59,170 bases of DNA from Necropsobacter massiliensis (GCF_000827595.2 NZ_LN776193.1:14734-73903), one strand, 5' to 3'. Shown: positions 39,543 through 49,887, numbered from the stretch's first letter. Numbers and translations are program-made. The notes: generated by a model not told the origin, from the letters alone.

Positions 39543-42500
39543 CTATTTCAATATATGAAAAAAGCGGGGTTGGCATTTATCTCGCTTTTTTGTGGCATTT
39601 ATCTCGCGCGGCTTTACAACGCTTTGTTCAACGTTGTTAGTAAAATCTCCCTCTGTTTTCAACGTAAGATTGCTCGCTTCAAACAGATGATTTAACACAA
39701 CGCTATCTTTTAAGGTAATGTTTAAATCACCCTTTGTTTTAATATCGCCCTCAGATTCGAATCCTTTTGCATTTAAATTAATCGTTTTATTCGCTTGAAC
39801 CAATCCTTCCTCGTTATTTATCATTAAACCGCCATTGTGCAATACATTCAGCGTATTGACGGCTAATAGCTCGCCTTGATGGTTATCTAAGCGACGACTC
39901 GCGATAATCGAGATATTATTCGTACTATAAATGCCACCTTGCCGATTATTCAGAGCAGCGGTTTGAATGGTAATGTGATTGCCTTGAACGCCTTGTGTTG
40001 GATTTGCGCCTTTCGCTTTTGTACCTTGGTTATCAACTTGCTGAGCGTTTAAAGTCAGAGATTCTGCGAAAATAAGCGACCCTTTTTCAGAGATGGCGCG
40101 GTTGTTAATACTATGCGCGGTCACACTGCCTGCATTTTTAGCGCTAATGCTGCCAGCTTGATTATCGAGTTTTTGGCTAGAAAGGGTAAGCGTTCCGCCG
40201 GATTGTATCATCCCTTGGCGGTTATTAGTGTTAGTTTGAACACCAATATTTAGCGAATTTTCAGCATAGAGTTTACCTTGCTGGTTGAGCAAAGCCTGCA
40301 CACCTCGTAAAACCGCATTCCCCAGCCCCACAATACCTTGCGCTTTACCTTGAGTATGGCGGTTATCAATTATATTTTTTCCAGCGTCAATAGAAAGTTC
40401 GCTATCTGCACGAATAAGTCCTTGCTGATTATGTATTTCTCCAGATTCAATTTCTGTCTGATGATTAGCAAAAATTGTGCCGCCTTGGTTATTCAGTGTT
40501 TGTTGTGCCGTATTAATAATTAACCGATTGGATGCGGTGATATTACCTTGTTGATTATCCAACCCTTTTGCATTCAGTGTAAGTTTATTTAGCGCACTGA
40601 TATTGCCTTGTTGGTTATTTAGAACAGTTTGTGTGGCAATGCTTAAACCGCCCGTGGTAGAAGCAATTATTCCCGCTTGGTTATTAATTTTATCCGAACG
40701 CAAAGTCCCGTCTTTTACAGTCAAGATTTCCCCTGCGCGGTTTTGAATATCTGCGGCGTTGAGCGTCGCCCGATTAAATGCGGTAATACGACCTTTTTGA
40801 TTGTTAATGTGATGCGTATTTAAGTTCAGATCGGTAACAATAATGCCCTGCGTTTTATTCATCAGGGTATTACTGTTATCTATATGTTGGCGCGCCGTAA
40901 TATTGGCAATATGTGCACGAATCATGCCCTGTTGATTATCCAGCGTATTCGCCGCTAATTGCAGAGTGCCGTTTTGTGCAGCGATAATGCCGCCCGTATT
41001 ATTCAATGCTGATTGATGCGCATTAATCAAAAGGCTTTTGTTCAGGCTTGCCAAGGTACCGTTTTGATTTTGAATACCGTGTCGAACATCAATATTAGCG
41101 CGTTGACGTGCAAGCAATTTACTTTCTTGATTATCCAGCGTTTGAGCCGTGATGTTGACGAAAGAACCGCTGATTTCGCTCTTTTGATTTGATTGAATAC
41201 GTTGAGAGACTAAATTAACCGCATTCGCCGTAACAAGTCCCGCATTCTGTAAAAGTGCGGTTAGATTTAAATCAAGTTGTGATAGCGCACGAATTTCCCC
41301 ATTATGATTAGTCAGCGAAGAGGCATTTATCGTGTTGCGATTATGCGAGAAAATATTGCCCTTGACGTTATTTAATACGCCGGTGGTAAGTATTAATGTA
41401 TTTTGGGCAATAATTCCGGTATGTCGAGTGTCAGAGAAAGTATCTTGGTTGTTAATGGTTTGCCCATTACTGTTGAGAGTAATATGCTTTGCAGAAAATA
41501 ATCCTTGTCGATTATCGATTGTTCCGCTTGCCAGTGCGATATGTTGTGCGGCGACAATATTTCCTTTTTTATTCACTAAACTGTGATGATGTGTATTAAG
41601 CGTTAAACTACCTTGTTGACTGCCAAGCGCGCTATTTTCATTATGTAGTGTATTGTCCGTCGCAATATTGCCATCAAACTTGGCAATAATACGGCTATCT
41701 TGATTGGTTAATTTACCTGAAGTCGTGATATTCAAATTATCCGCAACAATTAAACTTTGCGCTGTTGAGTCCAGTGTATTGACCGCTAAATTTAATTTTT
41801 TTGCGTCAATTATACCGTTCTGCTGATTTAAATTACCCGCAAGCGTAATGTCGGCTTGGTTAACCGAATTGATTTTACCTTGATCATTAGATAGATTTTT
41901 AGCGTTTAAGGTTAAATCGTGCCGAGCATAAATCACACCTTGTTGGTTATTAATATCAGCAACTTTTAAGTTTTGCTTACCTACGCTTACAATACGACCT
42001 TGCTGATTAAATAAATTTGCTGACTGAATATCAAGCATACCCAGTGCCACAATTCCGTTATCTTGGCTATCAGTTAATGTGTGTTTATTGGATAAAGATT
42101 GCTTTTGGGTATTAATCATCACATTTTGGTCAGACTGAATCAAACCGCCATCATTGATAAGCTCACCGGAATTTATCGCAAGCGTTTGAGCTGCAATAAA
42201 GGTGCCATTTGTTGAATCAACTTTTCCTTTGTTCGCATTGACAGTAAGTTTTCCGTGGGTAATCAACCGTCCTTGTCGGTTATCCATGCCTTGCGCATTA
42301 ACGGTTAAATCCCCTTGGGTTTTAAAAGTACCGCCGTTATTTGTTAACTTATCCGCCACATCTAGCTTTAATTCACCTGTGCCTGTTTGCTCCCAAGTGG
42401 CATGTTGAGTATTAAGAGAACGCTGTTGGGTTGTTAATTTTTCTGCTTTGAAGTAGCTATTTTGAGTTTCAAGTAAGGTGGGTGTCGTTAAGGTTAAATC

Positions 42501-44039
42501 CTTATTTGCAATCACAGTTGCGTTATGTGCTTGGATTCTTCCTTGCAAAGCCGTGATATTAATTGAATGGGAAGATGTATGGCTCTCGTCTAAATTTGCC
42601 TCGGCTGCGCTTACTTTAACTTTACCTGATGCGATATTTTTACCTTGTAAAGTCGTGTTACCTGTTGACTTAACTGTCACACTTTTACCTTGTGCAGACA
42701 TATTTTCCAGTAAACGTACTTCGCCTTGCTTAGTATCTTGAACATTCACGCCCGCGGCGATAAGCGAATTCGCTAATGCCGTGACTTCTGGCGCTTGATA
42801 GCTAATATTCCCCTTAGCAAGAGTTTCACCTTTCTGAACAATGGCTTGATTTGCGGTGTTATAAATACTCCCTGCCCGCGCAACGATCACGCCGTCTTGT
42901 TGAATGTCTGACGCTGTTTTAAGGCTGATATCCCTCTGACGGTTTTCGATTTTACCGCGGTTTTCAATGCCTTTGGTACCTGTGAGTTGAACCGCGTTAT
43001 GCGCATTTAATGTGCCGGTATTGACGATACGTCCTTGACTGTCGATTTGCAAAGTGTCCGCATCTGCCCCCAAATGCCCGGCATTACGTACCCCCACGCC
43101 CTGTTCCGTACCGATTAGATGAATTTTGCCCGAATACATTCCGCCCAACTCGCCCACATCTACCGCAAATTGTGGTCGGTTTTCGGTTGCAAGCGGTTGA
43201 GTGGTGTGAATAATTTGCAAGTCTTTCGGGTTATCTGATCGCTTAACCGTATTTTTGCCCGTCACTACCTTAGTTTCTCTTGTCGACCAAATACCTGCGT
43301 TAATTTTCGTCTCTCGGGCAATAATGTCTGTATAATCAACATGGCTATTGTCTAAGCCTTTGCCTGAAACACTCACCCTGCCTTTTTCTACAACAAAACT
43401 GTCAAGATTGCCATGTTTAATTTGAGGCTTACCCGTAGTCAGAGTCGCTCTATCCGAATTTATCACACCACAACCTTCGCAATGAATACCCGATGGGTTG
43501 GCAATAATCACATCCGCTTTTTTACCTGCGACCTCAACATATCCTTTTAATACCGATGGGTCAGAAGAATTGATTTCATTTAAAATCACTTTAGCCTCAC
43601 CCCGCACAAGATAAGGGTTGCCAGCAACCAAACCGGCTTGTTGAGTAAGCACGTTAGTACGACTGTTGTTTAAGATAGCGCCTTTGGTATCAACATCGAA
43701 TTTAGTATATTTATTGTGAGAAAGCCCGTTATCATTCGGGGTTTGAATATTAACCTGAGGCACGCCTTTTGCCGTTTGTAATACAATAGGTTGTTGATTC
43801 TTCGGAGCAGATCTATCTGCTTGAATAATCAACGTTTCAGCAAGGGCAGCATCAGAAAATGTAATAAAACCTAACACACAAAATAGGCTAAACATAAGCG
43901 GTCGAATTCGAGCAACAAGTTGCGGAAAGGTAAACGGTGATTTTTCGGTTGATTTACCCTCTGCTTTGACCAACTCAGAAACAACCACTAAACGTTGTAA
44001 AGCTTTACTGAAAATAACACGGAAACTTTGTTTATTCAT
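39543..44039 (-). CDS. CdiA/FhaB-type exoprotein, N-terminal part truncated by the prophage
   Basis: 1,498 aa, of which the last about 25 (after SV in NNVEQSV) are read from phage DNA and end at a phage stop. Residues 1-70 are an extended Sec signal (MNKQSFRVIFSKALQRLVVV... to SDAALAE). The TPS domain (about 70-320) has VIIANPSGIHCEGCGVINSD with the Cys pair of ShlA/HpmA/CdiA-type proteins. The rest is haemagglutinin repeats of about 20 residues (LDNQQGxI pattern). The truncated protein may still be exported by the adjacent transporter, but lacks the receptor-binding and toxin end. It lies 45 bp after the transporter gene. Confidence 0.9.
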   Translation of the reverse strand: MNKQSFRVIFSKALQRLVVVSELVKAEGKSTEKSPFTFPQLVARIRPLMFSLFCVLGFITFSDAALAETLIIQADRSAPKNQQPIVLQTAKGVPQVNIQTPNDNGLSHNKYTKFDVDTKGAILNNSRTNVLTQQAGLVAGNPYLVRGEAKVILNEINSSDPSVLKGYVEVAGKKADVIIANPSGIHCEGCGVINSDRATLTTGKPQIKHGNLDSFVVEKGRVSVSGKGLDNSHVDYTDIIARETKINAGIWSTRETKVVTGKNTVKRSDNPKDLQIIHTTQPLATENRPQFAVDVGELGGMYSGKIHLIGTEQGVGVRNAGHLGADADTLQIDSQGRIVNTGTLNAHNAVQLTGTKGIENRGKIENRQRDISLKTASDIQQDGVIVARAGSIYNTANQAIVQKGETLAKGNISYQAPEVTALANSLIAAGVNVQDTKQGEVRLLENMSAQGKSVTVKSTGNTTLQGKNIASGKVKVSAAEANLDESHTSSHSINITALQGRIQAHNATVIANKDLTLTTPTLLETQNSYFKAEKLTTQQRSLNTQHATWEQTGTGELKLDVADKLTNNGGTFKTQGDLTVNAQGMDNRQGRLITHGKLTVNANKGKVDSTNGTFIAAQTLAINSGELINDGGLIQSDQNVMINTQKQSLSNKHTLTDSQDNGIVALGMLDIQSANLFNQQGRIVSVGKQNLKVADINNQQGVIYARHDLTLNAKNLSNDQGKINSVNQADITLAGNLNQQNGIIDAKKLNLAVNTLDSTAQSLIVADNLNITTSGKLTNQDSRIIAKFDGNIATDNTLHNENSALGSQQGSLTLNTHHHSLVNKKGNIVAAQHIALASGTIDNRQGLFSAKHITLNSNGQTINNQDTFSDTRHTGIIAQNTLILTTGVLNNVKGNIFSHNRNTINASSLTNHNGEIRALSQLDLNLTALLQNAGLVTANAVNLVSQRIQSNQKSEISGSFVNITAQTLDNQESKLLARQRANIDVRHGIQNQNGTLASLNKSLLINAHQSALNNTGGIIAAQNGTLQLAANTLDNQQGMIRAHIANITARQHIDNSNTLMNKTQGIIVTDLNLNTHHINNQKGRITAFNRATLNAADIQNRAGEILTVKDGTLRSDKINNQAGIIASTTGGLSIATQTVLNNQQGNISALNKLTLNAKGLDNQQGNITASNRLIINTAQQTLNNQGGTIFANHQTEIESGEIHNQQGLIRADSELSIDAGKNIIDNRHTQGKAQGIVGLGNAVLRGVQALLNQQGKLYAENSLNIGVQTNTNNRQGMIQSGGTLTLSSQKLDNQAGSISAKNAGSVTAHSINNRAISEKGSLIFAESLTLNAQQVDNQGTKAKGANPTQGVQGNHITIQTAALNNRQGGIYSTNNISIIASRRLDNHQGELLAVNTLNVLHNGGLMINNEEGLVQANKTINLNAKGFESEGDIKTKGDLNITLKDSVVLNHLFEASNLTLKTEGDFTNNVEQSVVKPREINATKKRDKCQPRFFHILK
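39558..39591. terminator. Terminator at the right prophage end
   Basis: AAAAAAGCG (39558-39566) pairs with CGCTTTTTT (39583-39591). It stops late transcription before host DNA and would also stop the cut exoprotein transcript coming from the right. Its loop contains one of the two end repeats. Confidence 0.7.
39572..39607. repeat. Right prophage terminus, paired 14-bp transposase-site candidates
   Basis: GGCATTTATCTCGC at 39572-39585 and again at 39594-39607, exactly 22 bp apart (two helix turns), 10 bp inside the phage end. Mu R1/R2 MuA sites are similarly paired near the end. Confidence 0.65.
39617..39623. repeat. Target-site duplication, right copy
   Basis: CAACGCT, the partner of 4049-4055. 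Exoprotein coding resumes from here to the right. Confidence 0.8.
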
Positions 44040-44084
44040 ATACTAATCTCGTTTTATTGATTAACGGAAAAATCTTGCCCCGTA

Positions 44085-45836
44085 TTAGAAACGGTAACTT
44101 AAATTAAAGCCGGCTACGGCATTAGAAGTCTTAAAACCTTCCGGTTTACGAATAGGCTTACCGACAAAGACATCGTAAGACATATTTTTTACATTACCAC
44201 GTAAACCTAATGCCGACCCCATTAAATGATGCCCAAGCTGATATCGGGTAGACAACCCCATTACTCTGCCACCATCCAACGCGACATAGAACTGATGCCC
44301 TAAGTTATTCACATTCCAAGCCAATTCATTACGCCATAACCAACCGCGCTCGCCTAAAAGTGTTAATTCCCCATCAAATCCACGTACCGTATAACGTCCG
44401 CCTATACTAAATCTATCTTGAGGAATGAGCGGGGTTTTATTCCATTGACCGCTCCAAGTAGAATTAAATTGCCACGGCTGCTTGCCCAACATAAAAGATT
44501 GGCTAAAATCCATCGTGGCGGTAATAATTTGCGGGCGTGAGGTACCTTCATTCCAACGTTCTTCTGGCGCTGATAATGCGCCTCTTGCTCCGGTACCTCG
44601 TTTATAGCTCGCTGATAATTCAAGTGTCGCATTACCAATATATTCTTTATGTGAAAAGCCTGCCTCCCAACCTGCCATGCGACGTTTTTGAATATCCACT
44701 TCCCTACCATCTACATAGTTTTGCGATTGACGAGACCAAAAACTACCGGATATAAAAGTTTTACGCTTATCATCCCGATAAAGTAAATAAGACAGTGTCG
44801 CCTTAGTGGTATTACTTTTACCGGCATAACGGTAGTTGTTATCAAGATTTCCAAAGACTTCTTGATGATAACGGTTATAAGTTTGGAAAGCAGATAAAGT
44901 CCAATACCCAAAAGGAATAGAGTAATAGAAAGTTAAGTTTTTGCTGGCTCGCTTGCCTTTATCATCATTGTGTGTTTTTAGGCTATGAGTGAAAGACGCG
45001 TAAAAAAGATCGTTTGCCGAAAGCATATTATCGAAAGAGAATGTGCCGCTAACCTGATATTTTCCGGTTGAAGTTGAGCCGGCATCATCTAAGCCTAAAT
45101 TTAAACGAAAAGGAATGCCTTGTGCATAGCTGATTTTTATATCGCTTTCCCCCACCGAAGCCGAATCCGCCTCACTCGGTAAAATCTCAATATTGGCTTC
45201 TGCCGTTGGCACACGTTTTAAATTTTCAAGAGAATGTTCAATATCACGCACATTTAAAAGATCACCTTTTGCAAAAGTAAAACCGGTCAGCGCATGCAGT
45301 TTAGTAAAGCGAGGCACGACACCGCTATCGACAACAATGGTGTTGCGAATTTTGCCTAAAATCACGGTTAAATTCAGTTTGCCACCACGTAAATCTTGCT
45401 CTTCAATTACAACCCGCGTCGTGATATAACCTTTCTCAATAATATTGTTTTGCACTTGTTTCATTAAAATACCTAAACCGTTACCACCGAAACAATGCGG
45501 CAAGGTTAATTTTAAGTCACGAACGGCTTTATCAAAGGCCCATTGAAATTGGCTTTTGGAAGAATGTGAACCGTAGTCGATAAGTGAAATTTGATGAATG
45601 GGATAACAGGGAGATTCGTGTTTGGAAAGTGATAAGGGTTGATAAGAAGTATCTAATCTCACATCAGCTTGATGTTGAAGTTGTTTCTGCTGAGCTTGCC
45701 GGTATTGCTGTTGGCGTTGCTGCTCCATTGCATCAAGTCGATTTAACTCCGATAACCTTGGAAGTTGATTAGCAGAAACAGTAATTGAGATAGCAATAAG
45801 AGGTATGCTAAGAAATTTTGGTCGAAAGCGCGTCAT
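44085..45836 (-). CDS. Two-partner secretion outer-membrane transporter (CdiB/ShlB/FhaC type)
   Basis: 583 aa. It exports the adjacent exoprotein across the outer membrane. Signal peptide 1-22 (SIPLIAISITVSAN), a Gln-rich plug helix (MEQQRQQQYRQAQQKQLQHQ), POTRA domains (about 75-225, with PHCFGGNGLGILMKQVQN and GYITTRVVIEEQDLRGGKLN), then a 16-strand barrel with DRFSIGGRYTVRGFDGE (motif VRGF) near residue 465. It ends in Phe (LSYRF), as needed for BamA insertion. Intact, and first in the operon before the exoprotein. Confidence 0.95.
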   Translation of the reverse strand: MTRFRPKFLSIPLIAISITVSANQLPRLSELNRLDAMEQQRQQQYRQAQQKQLQHQADVRLDTSYQPLSLSKHESPCYPIHQISLIDYGSHSSKSQFQWAFDKAVRDLKLTLPHCFGGNGLGILMKQVQNNIIEKGYITTRVVIEEQDLRGGKLNLTVILGKIRNTIVVDSGVVPRFTKLHALTGFTFAKGDLLNVRDIEHSLENLKRVPTAEANIEILPSEADSASVGESDIKISYAQGIPFRLNLGLDDAGSTSTGKYQVSGTFSFDNMLSANDLFYASFTHSLKTHNDDKGKRASKNLTFYYSIPFGYWTLSAFQTYNRYHQEVFGNLDNNYRYAGKSNTTKATLSYLLYRDDKRKTFISGSFWSRQSQNYVDGREVDIQKRRMAGWEAGFSHKEYIGNATLELSASYKRGTGARGALSAPEERWNEGTSRPQIITATMDFSQSFMLGKQPWQFNSTWSGQWNKTPLIPQDRFSIGGRYTVRGFDGELTLLGERGWLWRNELAWNVNNLGHQFYVALDGGRVMGLSTRYQLGHHLMGSALGLRGNVKNMSYDVFVGKPIRKPEGFKTSNAVAGFNLSYRF

Positions 45837-45988
45837 TTTTCATTTAATTTATGTAATTTATAGGGCGGATTCTACATGATTATCCGAACCGTATCAAATT
45901 AGAATATGTAAATAACCGCATGTTTTCATTATGTTAATTTTACTTAATCGGGAACATAATGGCAGTAAAGAGGAGGTGATAAGTTTTC

Positions 45989-46065
45989 TGGTGCCCCCAA
46001 CAGGACTTGAACCTGTGACCAATCGATTATGAGTCGACTGCTCTGACCGACTGAGCTATGGGGGC
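45989..46065 (-). tRNA. ileX: tRNA-Ile(CAU), decoded after lysidine modification
   Basis: 77 nt with encoded CCA. Acceptor GCCCCCA/TGGGGGC, discriminator A, D-arm AGCTCAGTCGGTCAGAGC, anticodon arm GTCGACTCATAATCGAT with loop CTCATAA (anticodon CAT), T-arm ACAGGTTCAAGTCCTGT. The anticodon-arm and D-arm bases and C4-G69, C5-G68 resemble E. coli ileX (minor Ile2) more than elongator Met, so I read it as the lysidine-modified Ile AUA tRNA; Met is the alternative. Confidence 0.85.
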
Positions 46066-46146
46066 GGGAAGAGTGTGGGAATTATATGTAAATACCAGGT
46101 TAAAGTCTAGGATTAGGTAATTGTCCGCATGAAATTTAATCAGAAA

Positions 46147-46171
46147 AAAAGCCCGATTGGCTCGGGCTTTT
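46147..46171 (-). terminator. rpoD terminator
   Basis: AAAAGCCCGA (46147-46156) pairs with TCGGGCTTTT (46162-46171); on the minus strand TTTTTTTC follows. It lies 10 bp past the rpoD stop. Confidence 0.9.
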
Positions 46172-46180
46172 GGGTGTTAA

Positions 46181-48055
46181 TTATTCGTCAAGAAAACTTC
46201 TTAGGGTTTCCGAACGACTTGGATGACGCAGCTTGCGTAGCGCTTTCGCTTCAATCTGACGAATACGCTCGCGGGTAACGTCAAACTGTTTACCGACTTC
46301 TTCCAGCGTGTGATCGGTGTTCATGTCAATACCAAAGCGCATACGCAGCACTTTTGCTTCGCGCGGTGTCAATCCCTCCAGCACTTCGTGGGTCGCCGCT
46401 TTCAGACTCTGCGCCGTAGCGGAATCCAATGGTAACTCTAACGTGCTATCTTCAATGAAATCACCTAAATGGGAATCGTCGTCATCACCGATCGGCGTTT
46501 CCATAGAAATCGGCTCTTTGGCAATTTTCAGCACTTTGCGGATTTTATCTTCCGGCATACCCATACGTTCTGCCAGTTCTTCCGGTGAAGCCTCACGCCC
46601 CATTTCCTGCAACATCTGACGAGAAATCCGATTCAGCTTATTGATTGTTTCGATCATGTGCACCGGAATACGGATAGTTCTTGCCTGATCGGCGATAGAA
46701 CGGGTAATCGCTTGACGAATCCACCATGTCGCATAGGTAGAAAACTTATAACCGCGGCGATATTCGAATTTATCTACCGCTTTCATCAGTCCGATGTTAC
46801 CTTCCTGAATTAAATCCAAGAACTGCAAGCCACGGTTAGTATATTTTTTCGCAATGGAAATCACCAGACGCAGGTTTGCCTCTACCATTTCTTTTTTCGC
46901 ACGGCGGGCTTTCAATTCGCCTTGTGCAACCCGTTCGCAGATTTCACGAATTTGCGCTACGGTTAAGCCGGTATCCTGTTCAATCCGAATCAATTCTTCA
47001 ATCGCTTGACGGATCGGTGCTTCATATTGCGCCAATTTTTCCGACCAAGATTTTCCTGCCGCTAAGGCTTTTTCCAACCACGCATCAGTGGTTTCATGTC
47101 CGATAAAATCTTTCTGGAACATGCTTTTCGGCACTTTCGCATGATCCACCACCATTTTCTGAATACTGCGTTCCTGCTGGCGTACGCGTTTCATCATGCT
47201 ACGCATGGAAATAACCAGCGTATCAAATTGTTTAGGTACCAAGCGGAATTGGGTGAATACATCGGCCAGAATCTGAATCTGATCCTTCGTGGCTTTCCGC
47301 GCACGACCGTACTTATTGATGGTATCTAAGGTTTTCTGATATTGCTGTTTGAGTTCGGCAAATTTCTCGCGTGCGACTTCAGGATCAATCGAATTATCCG
47401 AATCACTGTCATCGCTTGAAGAATCCTCTTCATTTTCTTCATCGTCTTCTTCGTCGTCGTCGAGTTCCTCATCGGAAATATCGCTATCCTCGTCCTCATC
47501 GTCGGACAGAGATTCATCAAGTTCATCGACTTCCGCACCTTCAACCGCATTCGGATCAACAAAACCGGTGATCAAATCAGCCAGTCGCATACCGCCTTCT
47601 TCAACCAACGCATACTGATCCAGTAAATAGGTAATGGATTCTGGATATGCGGCAACCGCGCTCTGCACTTCGTTAATGCCTTCCTCGATACGTTTGGCGA
47701 TATCAATTTCGCCCTCACGTGTCAGCAGTTCCACGCTGCCCATCTCACGCATATACATACGCACAGGATCGGTCGTCCGTCCTAATTCGGCTTCTACGCT
47801 TGATAACACCTGCGTCGCTTCTTCAACGGCGTCTTCATCGGTGATATTTTCATTCAGTAACAGATCATCGGCGTCCGGCGCGGTTTCCAGCACCTGAATG
47901 CCCATATCATTAATCATCTGAATAATATCTTCGATCTGATCCGCATCAACAAGCTCTTCAGGAAGATGATCGTTAACTTCCGCATAGGTCAAATAACCTT
48001 GTTCTTTGCCTTGCGCAATTAACAATTTCAACTGAGATTGTGGATTTTGCTCCAT
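46181..48055 (-). CDS. rpoD: RNA polymerase sigma factor RpoD (sigma-70)
   Basis: 624 aa. Primary sigma factor. Region 1.1 at the N-terminus ([20 protein letters not shown]), region 1.2 ([21 protein letters not shown]), an acidic low-complexity insert (about 176-222) before [15 protein letters not shown], then region 2 ([45 protein letters not shown]), region 3, and region 4.2 ([30 protein letters not shown]). Order rpsU-dnaG-rpoD is the macromolecular synthesis operon. Confidence 0.98.
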   Translation of the reverse strand: MEQNPQSQLKLLIAQGKEQGYLTYAEVNDHLPEELVDADQIEDIIQMINDMGIQVLETAPDADDLLLNENITDEDAVEEATQVLSSVEAELGRTTDPVRMYMREMGSVELLTREGEIDIAKRIEEGINEVQSAVAAYPESITYLLDQYALVEEGGMRLADLITGFVDPNAVEGAEVDELDESLSDDEDEDSDISDEELDDDEEDDEENEEDSSSDDSDSDNSIDPEVAREKFAELKQQYQKTLDTINKYGRARKATKDQIQILADVFTQFRLVPKQFDTLVISMRSMMKRVRQQERSIQKMVVDHAKVPKSMFQKDFIGHETTDAWLEKALAAGKSWSEKLAQYEAPIRQAIEELIRIEQDTGLTVAQIREICERVAQGELKARRAKKEMVEANLRLVISIAKKYTNRGLQFLDLIQEGNIGLMKAVDKFEYRRGYKFSTYATWWIRQAITRSIADQARTIRIPVHMIETINKLNRISRQMLQEMGREASPEELAERMGMPEDKIRKVLKIAKEPISMETPIGDDDDSHLGDFIEDSTLELPLDSATAQSLKAATHEVLEGLTPREAKVLRMRFGIDMNTDHTLEEVGKQFDVTRERIRQIEAKALRKLRHPSRSETLRSFLDE

Positions 48056-48129
48056 ATTATATATCCGCCTCGATTCGTCATTATGGAAGATAAAATACGG
48101 CTGATTTTATCATTCTTATATGTGATTAA

Positions 48130-49887
48130 CTATTTATTTTGTTGCTTTTTTATTAATAATTGCGCCAGCTCCAGCTTCTCATCGGCATTCAGTCCGCCGG
48201 CGCGCTCCTTGGCAATAAGAATCTCAATATTCTTCTCCACCAGCTGAAGATAGAAATATTTCAGGGTTTCGCGAAAGGTATCTTCAATTTTTTCCTCGTC
48301 AATTAAGTGGTTCCAAGCGGCCAGAATTTCAAGGGGGCGGCTGTATTCCGTATCGCGCCAATGTTCCAGAATCTGCCCGGTCGTCATTCCGATCCGTTCA
48401 CGGCAAAGTGCGGTCAATTTTTCGAATAAATCGAAACCCGGTTCATCCAATATTTTCAACGCGCTTAAATTCGGCACCAATCGAATAAGCTCCGGATTTT
48501 GCAACAATAAGGCAATCAATATGCGCATCGGCGTGCGTTTAACCGTCGGCGCGCTGTGTCCGGCTTTTCCGCTGATGTCCGGCTGTGCCGGGATCAAACG
48601 CGCCAATTGCGATTGATCAAAAATCCCCAGTTTCTGCGCCAGCAGATTGCGTAATGACAAGCACAGCATCTCACCCGGAATGCGTTTAATCAGCGGTGCC
48701 GCCAATGCAGCAAGCTTGCTTTTCCCTTCTTTGGAAGAAAAATCCACCTGCGCGCTGAGGGTGGAAAACAGAAAATCGCTTAAAGACTGGGCTTTTCTTA
48801 TGTAATCTTCAAAACCGTCTTTGCCGTATTGCCGAATAAATGTGTCTGGATCTTCGCCATCGGGCAGAAAAATAAATTTCAGCTGCCGCCCGTCTTCCAA
48901 ATAAGGCAGGGCATTTTCCAGCGCTCGCCATGCGGCATCGCGCCCTGCTCGGTCGGCATCGTAACAGCAGACTATTTGCTCAGTGGCACGAAAAGCCAGC
49001 TGAATTTGCTCCGGCGTGGTTGCCGTGCCCAGTGAGGCTACCGCATAATTCACGCCGAACTGCGCCAGCGCAACCACATCCATATAGCCTTCCACCACCA
49101 GCAACATCGACGGGTTGTCATCGACTTCCAGCGCCTCAAACAAGCCGTATAATTCATTACCTTTATGGTAGGTTACGCTTTCCGGCGAATTCAAATACTT
49201 CGGTTTTTCATCGCTGATCACGCGCCCGCCGAACGCAATAGTACGCCCGCGCCGATCGCGGATCGGAAACATAATCCGATTGCGAAAACGATCATAGGGT
49301 TCACGCCCGTCATTGCGCGACAACATACCGAGCTCAAACAGCTTCCGGCGCTCTTCCTGAGTACGTCCGAACTGTTGCAGCAAACCGCCGAACTGATTGG
49401 GCGAAAAACCAATGCCGAAACGCGCGATAACCTCCGCCGACAATCCGCGCTGTTGTAAATAACTCTGCGCCGGAATATTCAGCGGCAATTGCTGTTGATA
49501 AAAACGCGCGATTTCCCCCATCAATTCATACAGATTGCGTTTGGTTTGATAAGAGGTCTGCGTTTTGCCGTCAAAGTGCGGTGATTTTTCGCGCGGAATT
49601 TCAAGCCCGTGCATCGCCGCCAACTCTTCCACCGCCTCGGTAAACTCCAGTTTATCGTACTCCATTAAAAAAGAAATGGCATTGCCGTGCGCATGGCAAC
49701 CGAAACAATGATAAAACTGCTTTTTCTGACTGACCGTAAAAGACGGCGTTTTCTCATGATGAAAAGGACAGCAGGCCTGATAATCCCGCCCGGCTTTTTT
49801 CAGTTTTACTCTCGAATTGATCAGCTCGACAATATCGGTTCTTGCCAAAAGATCATCAATAAATGAACGTGGAATCAAACCTGCCAT
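48130..49887 (-). CDS. dnaG: DNA primase
   Basis: 585 aa. It makes RNA primers for replication. CHC2 zinc domain at the start (CCPFHHEKTPSFTV, FYHCFGCHAHGNAISF), RNAP core with TOPRIM (LLVVEGYMDVVALAQFGVNYAVASLGTA, CYDADRAGRDAAWRALE), and a C-terminal DnaB-binding helical domain (from about 430). Uptake signals at 48406 and 49574. It starts 130 bp after rpsU, with a terminator between. Confidence 0.98.
   Translation of the reverse strand: MAGLIPRSFIDDLLARTDIVELINSRVKLKKAGRDYQACCPFHHEKTPSFTVSQKKQFYHCFGCHAHGNAISFLMEYDKLEFTEAVEELAAMHGLEIPREKSPHFDGKTQTSYQTKRNLYELMGEIARFYQQQLPLNIPAQSYLQQRGLSAEVIARFGIGFSPNQFGGLLQQFGRTQEERRKLFELGMLSRNDGREPYDRFRNRIMFPIRDRRGRTIAFGGRVISDEKPKYLNSPESVTYHKGNELYGLFEALEVDDNPSMLLVVEGYMDVVALAQFGVNYAVASLGTATTPEQIQLAFRATEQIVCCYDADRAGRDAAWRALENALPYLEDGRQLKFIFLPDGEDPDTFIRQYGKDGFEDYIRKAQSLSDFLFSTLSAQVDFSSKEGKSKLAALAAPLIKRIPGEMLCLSLRNLLAQKLGIFDQSQLARLIPAQPDISGKAGHSAPTVKRTPMRILIALLLQNPELIRLVPNLSALKILDEPGFDLFEKLTALCRERIGMTTGQILEHWRDTEYSRPLEILAAWNHLIDEEKIEDTFRETLKYFYLQLVEKNIEILIAKERAGGLNADEKLELAQLLIKKQQNK

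Larger units (their letters stand above)
4055..39617 (+). mobile_element. Mu-like transposable prophage, BcepMu-type layout, about 35.6 kb, inserted in the exoprotein gene
   Basis: The element contains a DDE transposase with a partner ATPase, Gam, GemA and Mor (all Mu hallmarks), Mu-type head genes and a P2-type contractile tail. It is bounded by a short direct repeat within a gene whose frame is restored when the element is removed. The early operon reads leftward and the late operon rightward from a central switch region. This differs from Mu, where both read the same way; from memory it matches BcepMu, and a BcepMu gp16-family gene is present. All expected modules look intact with no frameshift except a programmed one, so it could be active. 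Confidence 0.95.

Noticed and set aside
39543-44039. Regular repeats in the exoprotein as a CRISPR or DNA repeat array
   Set aside because: The repeats are degenerate at DNA level and are protein repeats of about 20 residues typical of haemagglutinins.
45989-46065. tRNA as elongator tRNA-Met
   Set aside because: Anticodon CAT fits both, but the anticodon-arm bases and acceptor C4-G69, C5-G68 are those of the minor Ile tRNA; Met kept only as an alternative.
47400-47540. Acidic low-complexity stretch in RpoD and the Ser-rich frame opposite it as something novel
   Set aside because: E. coli sigma-70 has an acidic stretch in the same non-conserved region; the opposite frame is only its shadow.
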